This document shows, one piece after another, positions 7,732 to 15,760 of a stretch of DNA of 15,760 nucleotides. The notes beneath the pieces were generated by a model. It did not search any database, was not told where the DNA came from, and saw only the letters and a list, made by a program, of their open reading frames with translations. Position numbers and translations under genes: made by a program. The stretch is from an uncultured Marinilabiliaceae bacterium. GTDB taxonomy: Bacteria; Bacteroidota; Bacteroidia; Bacteroidales; Marinilabiliaceae. The stretch covers positions 1 through 15,760 of the forward strand of contig CAJONN010000018.1 in assembly GCA_905235955.1 (NCBI GenBank), in the 5' to 3' direction. Numbering within the stretch: the stretch's first letter is position 1; each line of letters opens with the position of its first letter.

Positions 7732-10700
7732 ATGTATAGAATAGGTCTTGATGTAGGTTCGACAACAGCAAAAATAGTGGTACTTGATACTACTGGAAAT
7801 GTTATTTATTCATCATATCGCAGGCACAATGCCAATGTAGAACAAGCTGTAGAGATATTTCTTAGCGAGTTGGCATCAACAATAGGTAATAATCAGTTTA
7901 CACTTTCGATAACAGGTTCGGTAGGTTTAGGTGTAGCCGAACGTTACGATATAAATTTTGTGCAAGAGGTAGTTGCCGCAACAGAATTTACAAAGCAAGT
8001 TCATCCCGACGTATCAACTATCATTGATATAGGTGGCGAAGATGCTAAAATTGTTTACCTTGACAACGGAATAGTAAGCAACTTGCGCATGAATGGCAAC
8101 TGCGCAGGTGGTACTGGTGCTTTTATTGACCAAATGGCACTTTGCCTCGGTGTTGAGGTTACAGAACTCGACGGATTGGCACAAAAATCGACAACAATAT
8201 ATCCGATAGCTTCACGTTGTGGAGTATTTTCAAAAACTGATATTCAGAATCTGATAGCACGCAATGTGCCCAAAGAGGATATTGCTGCATCAATATTTCG
8301 TGCAGTGGCTGTGCAGACGGCTTCAGCACTGAGCCATGGTTGTGAAGTGAAGCCCAAAGTGCTGATGTGTGGCGGACCACTTACCTTTATATCATCGCTC
8401 AGAAAAGCCATAGCCGACTATTTCCACCTCGACATCAACACCGATGTGCTACTTGAGGAACGCGCTAATGTGGTGCCAGCATGGGGCACTGCGCTATCGT
8501 TCAACGAATATGAGCCATTCACCATCGAAACACTCACAGCACGCCTCAATGGTGCACCTATTGAGAAGCCCAAGAGCAGTGTGGCAAAGAATAAAACATC
8601 AGTAGAGTTGCCACCAATATTTAGCGATGAGGTAGAATATGCTGAGTGGAAAGGCAAGAAAGCAGAGTCGTATGTGCCCATTATCGACATAAACAAATAT
8701 GTGCCGGGGCAACCTACATTCTTAGGCATCGACTCAGGCTCAACAACAACAAAAATAGTTGTTATAAATGCTGATGGTGAGATACTCTACAAATATTATG
8801 CTCATAACGATGGCAACCCCATACAAGCAGTGCGTCATGGCCTTGAACGCCTTGCCGAACGATGCAAAGAGGAGAATGTTGATTTGCACATAACGGCTGG
8901 TTGCTCAACGGGTTATGGCGAAGATTTGATAAAAGCAGCCTACTCGCTCAACTATGGTATGATAGAGACTATGGCGCACTATATGGCAGCTCACCGTATG
9001 TGCCCCGATGTGTCGTTTATACTTGACATTGGCGGACAAGATATGAAAGCCATATATGTAGACAATGGCGCACTCACTCGTATGGAGATAAACGAAGCAT
9101 GCTCATCGGGGTGTGGCTCTTTTATCGAAACATTTGCACGCACACTCAATTGCGAGATTTCAGACTTTGTAATGAAAGCATGCCAGAGTCAGCACCCATC
9201 AGACCTTGGCACACGTTGCACTGTGTTTATGAACTCGAAGGTGAAGCAAGTGCTACGCGAAGGTGCATCGGTGAGCGACATAGCTGCCGGACTGGCATAT
9301 TCAGTAGTGAAAAACTGCCTCTTCAAAGTGCTGAAACTCAAAAACTACGAAGAGCTTGGACAAAACATAGTGCTGCAAGGTGGCACAATGCGCAACGACT
9401 CGATAGTAAAAGCATTTGAAAACCTTACGGGCAAAACAGTATTTTGCAACAATATACCTGAACTAATGGGAGCTTATGGTTGCGCCCTCTACTCGCAACG
9501 CATGACAGAACGTCAAGAGCAAAAACCAGAGGCACGTCCACTGTCAGAATTCTTAAATTGTGCAGAGTTCGGACAGAAAACACTCACTTGCAAAGGCTGC
9601 GAAAATCAGTGTCAGATAACGCAATATACTTTTGCCAATGGTGGCAAATACTATTCAGGCAACAAGTGCGAAAAGATATTCAACAACGGCTCGGCTGCGC
9701 AATATACAGGCATCGACTTAAGCCAAGTAAAGTATCATGACCTATTTGACCGTGCTGCCAACCCAGAGAAACAAGTGCCAAACCCAGTGCTGACAATAGG
9801 CATACCGCGAGCACTAAATATGTATGAAGAGTTCCCATTTTGGCACACCTTCTTCACGGCATGTGGCGTACGTGTAGTATTGTCGTCGACCTCAACATAT
9901 CATAACTATGAGAAAGGTGTTCACACGGTTATGTCTGACAACATCTGCTTCCCAGCCAAACTCGTACACTCACACATCTACGAACTTGGTGATATGGGCG
10001 TTGATAGAATATTCTTCCCACGTGTTGTATATGAAAAACCTGAAGATAAAACAACAACCAACAGTTTCAACTGTCCTATAATAATAGGCTACCCTGAGGT
10101 TGTGCAATGCTCTATCGACTCTAAAGTGCCAATAGACTCGCCAGTTATCACCTTCCGTGACAACGATTTGCAGCTAAAGCAGCTAACCGAATATATGACC
10201 AAATATGGCATAAAGAAGAATATCATAAAAGCTGCTCAGAAAAAAGCTATAGCCGAGTATGAACGATTTGGCATAGAGCTGCGCCAAAAGAATCTCAAAG
10301 CATTTGAAGAGAGCCAAAAAGCTGGTCGAATGAGCATAGTGCTTGCTGGTCGCCCATATCATACTGACCCCTTGATACAGCACAAAGTGTCAGAGATGAT
10401 AGCCAAACTTGGTGTTGATGTGCTAACCGAAGAAATAGCGCGCAACATGAACATAGACGAGCAAGAAACATTCATACTGAAGCAGTGGACATTTGTAAAC
10501 CGCATACTCAACTCAGCACAATGGACTGCTCGGCAAAACAACCTTGTGCACTATGTAGAAACAACATCGTTTGGTTGCGGACCCGATGCATTTTTTGTTG
10601 ATGAGGTGCGCTCGATAATGAATCGCCACAACAAATCGCTCACACTGCTCAAGATTGACGACATCAACAATGTTGGCTCGATGAAGTTGCGTGTGCGTTC

Positions 10701-11982
10701 GCTCATAGAGAGCTTGAAATTCTCTGACGAGCATAACACCGAAGTAAAACCATTTGTCAAGCCTAAGAAATTTCTCAAAGAAGATAAAGAGATACGCACC
10801 ATTTTGACTCCATTCTTTACTGAATATATATCACCATTGCTTGGCTCAGCCTTCAAACCATTTGGCTACAATGTAGTAGGGCTACCACTGAGCGATGCGG
10901 AGTCGAACGACTTAGGTTTGAAATATTCTAACAATGAAGTATGTTACCCCGCAACACTTATTGTGGGCGACTTTATCAAAGCATTGCAAAGTGGCAAGTA
11001 CGACCTCGACCATACAGCAGTAGCAGTAACGCAGCTTGGTCAGTGTCGCGCCTCTAACTATCCATCGCTCATACGCAAAGCCATTGTTGATGCAGGGTTT
11101 GAAAATGTGCCAGTGATAGGCATTGGTGGCGTCGATCATTATAAAGACCAGCCCGGTTTCAAACTTAATCTCTTCAAAGCAGCACCAATAGTGCTCTATT
11201 CAGTATTTTTTGGCGATTGGCTATCGATGTTTTACCATGCCATAGCCGTGCGCGAAGTGAAACGTGGTGAGGCTCGCAAACTGCGCGACTACTACCTTGA
11301 GAGAGGCAAACCACTTTGTGAGAAAAACGACTACAAGGCATTTTTGGCTCTCACACGCGAAGCCGCCGAAGCATTTAACAAGATAGAGATAAACAACAAA
11401 GAGTATCCGAAAGCCGGCATCACGGGCGAGATATACCTCAAATTTAACCCATATAGCCACAAATATGTTCCTGATTGGCTGATGGAGCATGGGGTAGAGG
11501 TGATACCCTCAACGGTGCACAACTTCTTCTTGCGCTCGTTTGTCAACTTTCACTTCAATAAAAAACATCATCTCAAGCACTTCAAAGTGCCATCGTTTGT
11601 GATCAATATGCTTGAGAGCTACATAGGCAACATAATGCAGAAGTTTGAGAAAGAGGCTTCAGCATTCCGATTCTTCCAACCTGAGCTCGACCTAAAGACG
11701 ATAAGTCAATATGCCGAAGAGGTTATTAGCCTCTCAGCGCAGTTTGGCGAAGGTTGGCTACTGCCAGCTGAGGTGATAGCCTTTATGAAGCAAGGGTGCA
11801 ACAATGTTGTCAGTATGCAACCTTTTGGCTGTATTGCCAACCATATTGTGGCACGTGGTATAGAGAAAAAACTCAAAAATATGTATCCGCAACTCAATAT
11901 GCTTTCGCTCGACTTCGATGGCGGAGTGTCAGAAGCCAACATTGCCAACCGATTGTTGTTGTTTGTGGCAAATATGAAGTGA
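7732..11982 (+). CDS. giant acyl-CoA dehydratase activase-related protein (two BcrAD/BadFG ATPase domains plus DUF2229-type region)
   Basis: A 1416-residue cytoplasmic protein. Two ASKHA ATPase domains come first. Domain 1 (~1-260) has GLDVGSTTAKIVV (5-17), DIGGEDAKI (99-107), Cys124 in NGNCAGGTGAF and Cys163 in ASRCGVF. Domain 2 (~328-590) has GIDSGSTTTKIVV (332-344), DIGGQDMKA (432-440), Cys457 and Cys461 in EACSSGCGSF and Cys496 in GTRCTVF. In (R)-2-hydroxyacyl-CoA dehydratase activases the two equivalent cysteines per subunit bridge one [4Fe-4S] cluster across a homodimer, and ATP drives electron transfer to the dehydratase. Cysteines 610, 620, 623, 627 and 646 follow, then a DUF2229-like region from ~687 with Cys in NICFPAKL (739), FGCGPDA (949), EVCYPATL (1071), LGQCRAS (1105) and QPFGCIAN (1367). 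Substrate and reaction are unknown. A separate dehydratase or benzoyl-CoA reductase is not visible in the window. The sensor kinase lies 61 bases downstream. Confidence 0.9.
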   Translation: MYRIGLDVGSTTAKIVVLDTTGNVIYSSYRRHNANVEQAVEIFLSELASTIGNNQFTLSITGSVGLGVAERYDINFVQEVVAATEFTKQVHPDVSTIIDIGGEDAKIVYLDNGIVSNLRMNGNCAGGTGAFIDQMALCLGVEVTELDGLAQKSTTIYPIASRCGVFSKTDIQNLIARNVPKEDIAASIFRAVAVQTASALSHGCEVKPKVLMCGGPLTFISSLRKAIADYFHLDINTDVLLEERANVVPAWGTALSFNEYEPFTIETLTARLNGAPIEKPKSSVAKNKTSVELPPIFSDEVEYAEWKGKKAESYVPIIDINKYVPGQPTFLGIDSGSTTTKIVVINADGEILYKYYAHNDGNPIQAVRHGLERLAERCKEENVDLHITAGCSTGYGEDLIKAAYSLNYGMIETMAHYMAAHRMCPDVSFILDIGGQDMKAIYVDNGALTRMEINEACSSGCGSFIETFARTLNCEISDFVMKACQSQHPSDLGTRCTVFMNSKVKQVLREGASVSDIAAGLAYSVVKNCLFKVLKLKNYEELGQNIVLQGGTMRNDSIVKAFENLTGKTVFCNNIPELMGAYGCALYSQRMTERQEQKPEARPLSEFLNCAEFGQKTLTCKGCENQCQITQYTFANGGKYYSGNKCEKIFNNGSAAQYTGIDLSQVKYHDLFDRAANPEKQVPNPVLTIGIPRALNMYEEFPFWHTFFTACGVRVVLSSTSTYHNYEKGVHTVMSDNICFPAKLVHSHIYELGDMGVDRIFFPRVVYEKPEDKTTTNSFNCPIIIGYPEVVQCSIDSKVPIDSPVITFRDNDLQLKQLTEYMTKYGIKKNIIKAAQKKAIAEYERFGIELRQKNLKAFEESQKAGRMSIVLAGRPYHTDPLIQHKVSEMIAKLGVDVLTEEIARNMNIDEQETFILKQWTFVNRILNSAQWTARQNNLVHYVETTSFGCGPDAFFVDEVRSIMNRHNKSLTLLKIDDINNVGSMKLRVRSLIESLKFSDEHNTEVKPFVKPKKFLKEDKEIRTILTPFFTEYISPLLGSAFKPFGYNVVGLPLSDAESNDLGLKYSNNEVCYPATLIVGDFIKALQSGKYDLDHTAVAVTQLGQCRASNYPSLIRKAIVDAGFENVPVIGIGGVDHYKDQPGFKLNLFKAAPIVLYSVFFGDWLSMFYHAIAVREVKRGEARKLRDYYLERGKPLCEKNDYKAFLALTREAAEAFNKIEINNKEYPKAGITGEIYLKFNPYSHKYVPDWLMEHGVEVIPSTVHNFFLRSFVNFHFNKKHHLKHFKVPSFVINMLESYIGNIMQKFEKEASAFRFFQPELDLKTISQYAEEVISLSAQFGEGWLLPAEVIAFMKQGCNNVVSMQPFGCIANHIVARGIEKKLKNMYPQLNMLSLDFDGGVSEANIANRLLLFVANMK

Positions 11983-12020
11983 TTGTTTGAGCTATAAGTT
12001 CGGGAACTATTATACGTTAT

Positions 12021-12047
12021 ATGATTAGTTATAAGTTGATTATATGA
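12021..12047 (+). other. eight-codon mini-ORF overlapping the kinase start
   Basis: ATG at 12021 opens MISYKLII-stop, whose TGA (12045-12047) overlaps the kinase ATG (12044-12046) as ATGA. Such an overlap could couple translation of the kinase to the upstream reading frame. A tiny ORF like this can easily occur by chance, and it has no ribosome site. The surrounding gap also contains the octamers TATAAGTT (11993, 12030) and TTATATGA (12017, 12040), each twice. Confidence 0.25.
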
Positions 12048-15000
12048 CCAAACGTCTGTTGTGTAAGGCATTGTTGTTGCTGATGGCAAGTGTGGCTATG
12101 TTTTGGCTTCATTACATCATCAATCATAGCTTCAGAACAACTGAAGAGGCTGACAATGTGCGCATTCAGAACACAATAGGCGTTCAGCATAGCCAGATGG
12201 AGGCTATCTTGCAACAGATAGACGACTCGCTCAATGTTGCTACCGATGATACATTGCAGTTGCTCAATACTATTGGGAGCAACTGCAATTATAGTTTTTA
12301 TATCTTCAGAAAAAACAAACTTATAGCTTGGTATGACGCAACGTTGCCTATAGCTCGGCTTTATCCCTCAGCACTCAATAGGCGCATACTCAAAACCGAC
12401 AATGGCTGGTACTACATAGTAGCTCGCAAGCGTGCCGACATCAATATGTTTGCGCTCTTTCGTATCAAAAGTTGCTACACAGTGAGCAACGACTACCTTA
12501 CCGATGAGCTCAACCCCGTTTTTGGTATCAGCGGACATTGTACGTTGAGTATAGACTCGTCACAGCCTGATATGGCAATATTTGCGCCCGATGGTAGCTA
12601 CCTCTTCACCGCCAGCACTGATATGAGTCCGGTGCTATCTGATAGGCAAATAGTGATAGATGCTATAGTGCTGATATTGTGGATGATATTTTCGTTTTGG
12701 GCAGTAGGTACAGTAGTTGTTGGCATACGCAATAGTGGCTATAGCAATAGGGCACTGATAGTGTTGGCAGTGCTAATGTCTGGCATCTACATCTGGACAC
12801 TCTATTTGCAATTGCCAACGCAGATAGCACAAAGTTTCCTCTTCTCATCGCAAGTGTTTGCCTACGATTGGTGGGCACCATCGCTCTTCTATTTGCTGCT
12901 TTTTGCGCTTATGGCATTCACGTGGTGCTACTTTATGTATGGATTTTTCAACTTCAACAAAATAATAAATTGGAGTTCGGCACAAAAACATATTAGTATA
13001 GTGTCGCTAGGTCTTGTCGCATTGCTCTTTGGGCTCTTTATCATGTTCAATGTGGCAATCAACATTATGGTGTATAATTCAACCGACCTTGCTGTGTATA
13101 TTGGCGACCTTGATGTGTCTGGTCCGACATTGATTAAGATACTCATTCTGAGCCTCTTGGTGTTGTCGTTCCTTTTTGTCCTTGACCGAATATATGCTGA
13201 GATAATCAACCGCATATCGTGGCTGAAATACATAGTAATCATAGCCATATTTGCCATAGTAGTGATGTTGCCAATGGCGTTGCTTTTGCCTTGGTTTGAG
13301 GCAACATTTTATGTAGGTTTTTTGATAATCAACCCGATATATTTCTATTTCAAACGCAATATTAGCGAGCTGTATGTGGCTGATAAACAGCGTCTGGGGA
13401 TGAGGTATAGCACATTTGTATGGCTTATGTGCTTGGGAGCATTGTTTATCACAATGCGCCTCACAGCACTCAATGCTGCCAAGGAGCATGACAATCGGAA
13501 CCTACTGATAAACAACTTGTCGTTTAGCCTTGTGCGCGAAGATGACCCGGTAGCAGAAACGCTACTGAGCAATATGGAGAGCAATATAAAAAGCGACACC
13601 TTGCTACGCAAACTCTATGGCAACACCGACATAGGCACCAACATATACAGTTACATGCGCGAACGCTACTTCGATGGCTACTTTACGCGCTACGACTTGC
13701 AAGTGATACCATGCATGGGGGCAGATAGTTACATACAGATGAGTGCTACGGGTGAAGAGTATAACTGCTACAAATATTTTGAAAATATGCTTAGCATATT
13801 CGGACATCGCATAGCCCCCAATAGCCGTTTTTACCGCCTTAGCGACAACGATGGCAGCCCAAGCTACTTTGGCATGTTTAGCTACTATAACAGAAAAGCC
13901 GACCAATGGTATAGAATATACATAGAGATAAACCAAAAACAACAAATAGTAGAAACAGGCTACCCCGAACTACTTACCAATAGTCGCGACCGCATTGATA
14001 CAAAAATGCTCAAAGGCTATTCGTATGCCAAATACTTCAATGGTGCATTGCAAACCGCATTTGGCACCTACACCTATCCGCGTTCGCATAGTTGGATAGA
14101 TTCACTCAGTGTTGGCGAAAAAAAATGCATAGTGGCCGACAACTATTCGCACATCATATACAATGTTACTGATAATCAGACTGTAGTGCTCAGCTTCCCA
14201 TGCTTCAGTATGCGCCAATATTTGGTCGACTACTCATACATATTTTTGAGTATGTTTATAATCTCTACATTAGTAATATTCACAGTCAAACACAAAAAGA
14301 GTCTTTTGCTCTACAACATATCAATACATGAGCGCATACAGTCAGTATTTGTGCTTTTTGTAATAGTGCTATTCATTGTAATATGCTTTTTGTCGGCATG
14401 GGAATCAATGCAAAGTTTTGAGCAACAAAGTATTAGTCGACTGAATAATACTCTTACAAGAGTCAGAAATACAGTGATGCAAGATGTTGATAAGCTAATG
14501 CCCGATGTAGTTACGCCACTTGCTGCCGACAATATTTTGCAACGAGCAACACTTAGTGTAGTTGCCGATGCTCACTTCTATTCGCCCAGTGGCGCACTTA
14601 TTGGCACATCGAGGCGCGAACTATTTGACAATGGCATAGCCGCTCCGCTCATCAACAGCCAAGCACTGCAGCAACTACGCAAAGGCAACGATATATTTCT
14701 CAAAGAAAATATCGGACACATGGAGTATTTTGCTACATATCAGCCTCTTACCGATATTAATAATAATATCATCGGATACCTCTCAGTGCCATACTTCAAC
14801 GACCTCAACGCTATGCGCACACAAATCAAATCTACCATAGAGCCTATAACAACGGCATATATGATAGTAATTTTGTTGGCAGTGCTGTTTTCATATTTCT
14901 TGGCAAAAGGCATAAGCAAACCACTGCAAACGGTGTCGCAAAAACTACGCCTTGTAGGTTTGCAACATAAAAACGATAGGCTCACATATCCACATTCTGA

Positions 15001-15757
15001 CGAGATCGGACTATTGGTGAGCGAATACAACCGCATGGTAGACGAGCTAGAGCATAGTGCCGAACAATTGGCACAGAGCGAACGCGAAACAACATGGCGC
15101 GAGATGGCAAGGCAGATAGCTCACGAAATAAAAAATCCGCTCACTCCGATGAAACTCAGTGTGCAATATATGATAAAAGCGTGGGAAAAGATGGATGCCG
15201 ACAAATTTGATGCCTACATAAGGCGCACATCAGATACGCTTGTAGAGCAGATAGACCACCTGAGCTTTGTGGCATCAGAGTTTTCGAACCTTGCCAAAAC
15301 CACTCAGCAAGGCGAAGTAAGCCGTGTAGACATAATAGAAAAACTACGCAACACTGTGCTACTATATAGCCGAAGCGACAATGCTACATTGAACATCAGC
15401 ACACAAGCCGAACATGCCTACGCTATGGTAAATGCAGAGCAAATAATGTCAGTATTCAACAACCTCATAAAAAACGCTCTGCAAAGTGTATCGCAAGGGC
15501 AACACGTTGTAATAAACATATCGGCAAGTGTCAGCAATCAGCGCATACTTATCAAAGTTAGCGACAACGGACATGGCATATCGCCCGAAGTGCAAGAAAA
15601 GATATTCAAACCCAACTTTACCACCAAAAGCACAGGTATGGGACTCGGATTGGCGATAGTCAAAACTATTGTAAACAATGCCAATGGCGATATTTGGTTC
15701 GAAACAAAAGAAAACTGCGGAACTACATTCTTTGTTAGTTTGCCAGAGGTGGGGTGA
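12044..15757 (+). CDS. NtrY-like sensor histidine kinase with ~12 membrane segments
   Basis: A 1237-residue inner-membrane kinase. Likely membrane segments, judged by eye: 7-26, 205-227, 236-255, 279-300, 315-340, 362-382, 394-416, 420-436, 456-474, 729-747, 765-784, 936-954. Twelve segments with the N-terminus inside fit the positive-inside rule (basic loops at ~383-393, 437-455 and 748-764) and place the kinase core in the cytoplasm. Three large external modules result: ~27-204, ~475-728, ~785-935; the last is about the size of a Cache/PAS-like sensor. Then HAMP (~955-1008), HisKA with phospho-acceptor His1027 in RQIAHEIKNPLTP, and HATPase: N box NNLIKNAL (1139-1146), G1 DNGHGIS (1174-1180), FKPNFTTKS (1188-1196), G2 GMGLGLAIV (1198-1206). 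WREMARQIAHEIKNPLTP is characteristic of the NtrY group, which usually pairs with an NtrC/NtrX-type regulator. No receiver domain is present, and any partner gene lies outside the window. Probably cotranscribed with the activase gene. Confidence 0.92.
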   Translation: MTKRLLCKALLLLMASVAMFWLHYIINHSFRTTEEADNVRIQNTIGVQHSQMEAILQQIDDSLNVATDDTLQLLNTIGSNCNYSFYIFRKNKLIAWYDATLPIARLYPSALNRRILKTDNGWYYIVARKRADINMFALFRIKSCYTVSNDYLTDELNPVFGISGHCTLSIDSSQPDMAIFAPDGSYLFTASTDMSPVLSDRQIVIDAIVLILWMIFSFWAVGTVVVGIRNSGYSNRALIVLAVLMSGIYIWTLYLQLPTQIAQSFLFSSQVFAYDWWAPSLFYLLLFALMAFTWCYFMYGFFNFNKIINWSSAQKHISIVSLGLVALLFGLFIMFNVAINIMVYNSTDLAVYIGDLDVSGPTLIKILILSLLVLSFLFVLDRIYAEIINRISWLKYIVIIAIFAIVVMLPMALLLPWFEATFYVGFLIINPIYFYFKRNISELYVADKQRLGMRYSTFVWLMCLGALFITMRLTALNAAKEHDNRNLLINNLSFSLVREDDPVAETLLSNMESNIKSDTLLRKLYGNTDIGTNIYSYMRERYFDGYFTRYDLQVIPCMGADSYIQMSATGEEYNCYKYFENMLSIFGHRIAPNSRFYRLSDNDGSPSYFGMFSYYNRKADQWYRIYIEINQKQQIVETGYPELLTNSRDRIDTKMLKGYSYAKYFNGALQTAFGTYTYPRSHSWIDSLSVGEKKCIVADNYSHIIYNVTDNQTVVLSFPCFSMRQYLVDYSYIFLSMFIISTLVIFTVKHKKSLLLYNISIHERIQSVFVLFVIVLFIVICFLSAWESMQSFEQQSISRLNNTLTRVRNTVMQDVDKLMPDVVTPLAADNILQRATLSVVADAHFYSPSGALIGTSRRELFDNGIAAPLINSQALQQLRKGNDIFLKENIGHMEYFATYQPLTDINNNIIGYLSVPYFNDLNAMRTQIKSTIEPITTAYMIVILLAVLFSYFLAKGISKPLQTVSQKLRLVGLQHKNDRLTYPHSDEIGLLVSEYNRMVDELEHSAEQLAQSERETTWREMARQIAHEIKNPLTPMKLSVQYMIKAWEKMDADKFDAYIRRTSDTLVEQIDHLSFVASEFSNLAKTTQQGEVSRVDIIEKLRNTVLLYSRSDNATLNISTQAEHAYAMVNAEQIMSVFNNLIKNALQSVSQGQHVVINISASVSNQRILIKVSDNGHGISPEVQEKIFKPNFTTKSTGMGLGLAIVKTIVNNANGDIWFETKENCGTTFFVSLPEVG

Positions 15758-15760
15758 GTT

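Noticed and set aside
9099..9740. Alternative + strand frames inside the activase gene (9099-9419 and 9480-9740)
   Set aside because: They overlap a conserved activase region in another frame, show no domain or start signal, and have the composition of an out-of-frame shadow.
12928..13489. Antisense frames opposite the membrane block of the kinase
   Set aside because: Their Tyr/His/Ser-rich content is what reverse reading of hydrophobic codons gives; no start context or family resemblance is seen.

Overview
The window reads as a chromosomal segment of a Bacteroidota bacterium, most likely order Bacteroidales. The evidence is the -7 elements of the Bacteroides type (TAnnTTTG), the lack of clear Shine-Dalgarno sites, a large TonB-dependent receptor with a Bacteroidota-style N-terminus, an Rpn/PD-(D/E)XK transposase-nuclease tail, and a very large acyl-CoA dehydratase activase-related protein of a type common in anaerobic Bacteroidales. 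The family or genus cannot be fixed from the sequence alone. All recognisable genes lie on the + strand. No rRNA, tRNA, CRISPR array or insertion sequence was seen.

Layout. Positions 2-307 hold the C-terminal end of an Rpn-family nuclease whose start lies outside the window. Positions 414-1715 encode a small Omp85-like outer-membrane barrel with a signal peptide and no POTRA domains. Positions 1911-4160 are pnp, encoding polynucleotide phosphorylase with a repeat-bearing Arg-rich tail, closed by a strong intrinsic terminator. A 365-base gap (4161-4525) holds that terminator, a small inverted repeat and a promoter for the next gene. Positions 4526-7534 encode a 1002-residue TonB-dependent outer-membrane receptor, followed by a second intrinsic terminator. 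Positions 7732-11982 encode a 1416-residue protein with two activase ATPase domains followed by a long Cys-bearing dehydratase-like region. Positions 12044-15757 encode a 1237-residue NtrY-like sensor histidine kinase with about twelve predicted membrane segments. Its stop codon ends three bases before the window does.

Transcription units. The barrel, pnp and the receptor look like separate units, because terminators follow the barrel (weak), pnp and the receptor (both good), and -7 elements precede pnp, the receptor and the activase. The activase and the kinase are separated by only 61 bases with no terminator or convincing promoter between them, so they probably form one operon. An eight-codon mini-ORF in that gap ends by overlapping the kinase start codon.

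How they may work together. Most of the window is ordinary housekeeping or envelope function: RNA turnover, outer-membrane biogenesis or transport, and nutrient uptake. The part most worth study is the activase/kinase pair. It combines a single-chain redox ATPase/dehydratase-like protein of unknown substrate with a sensor kinase of unusual size and topology. A functional link between the two is inferred from position only.
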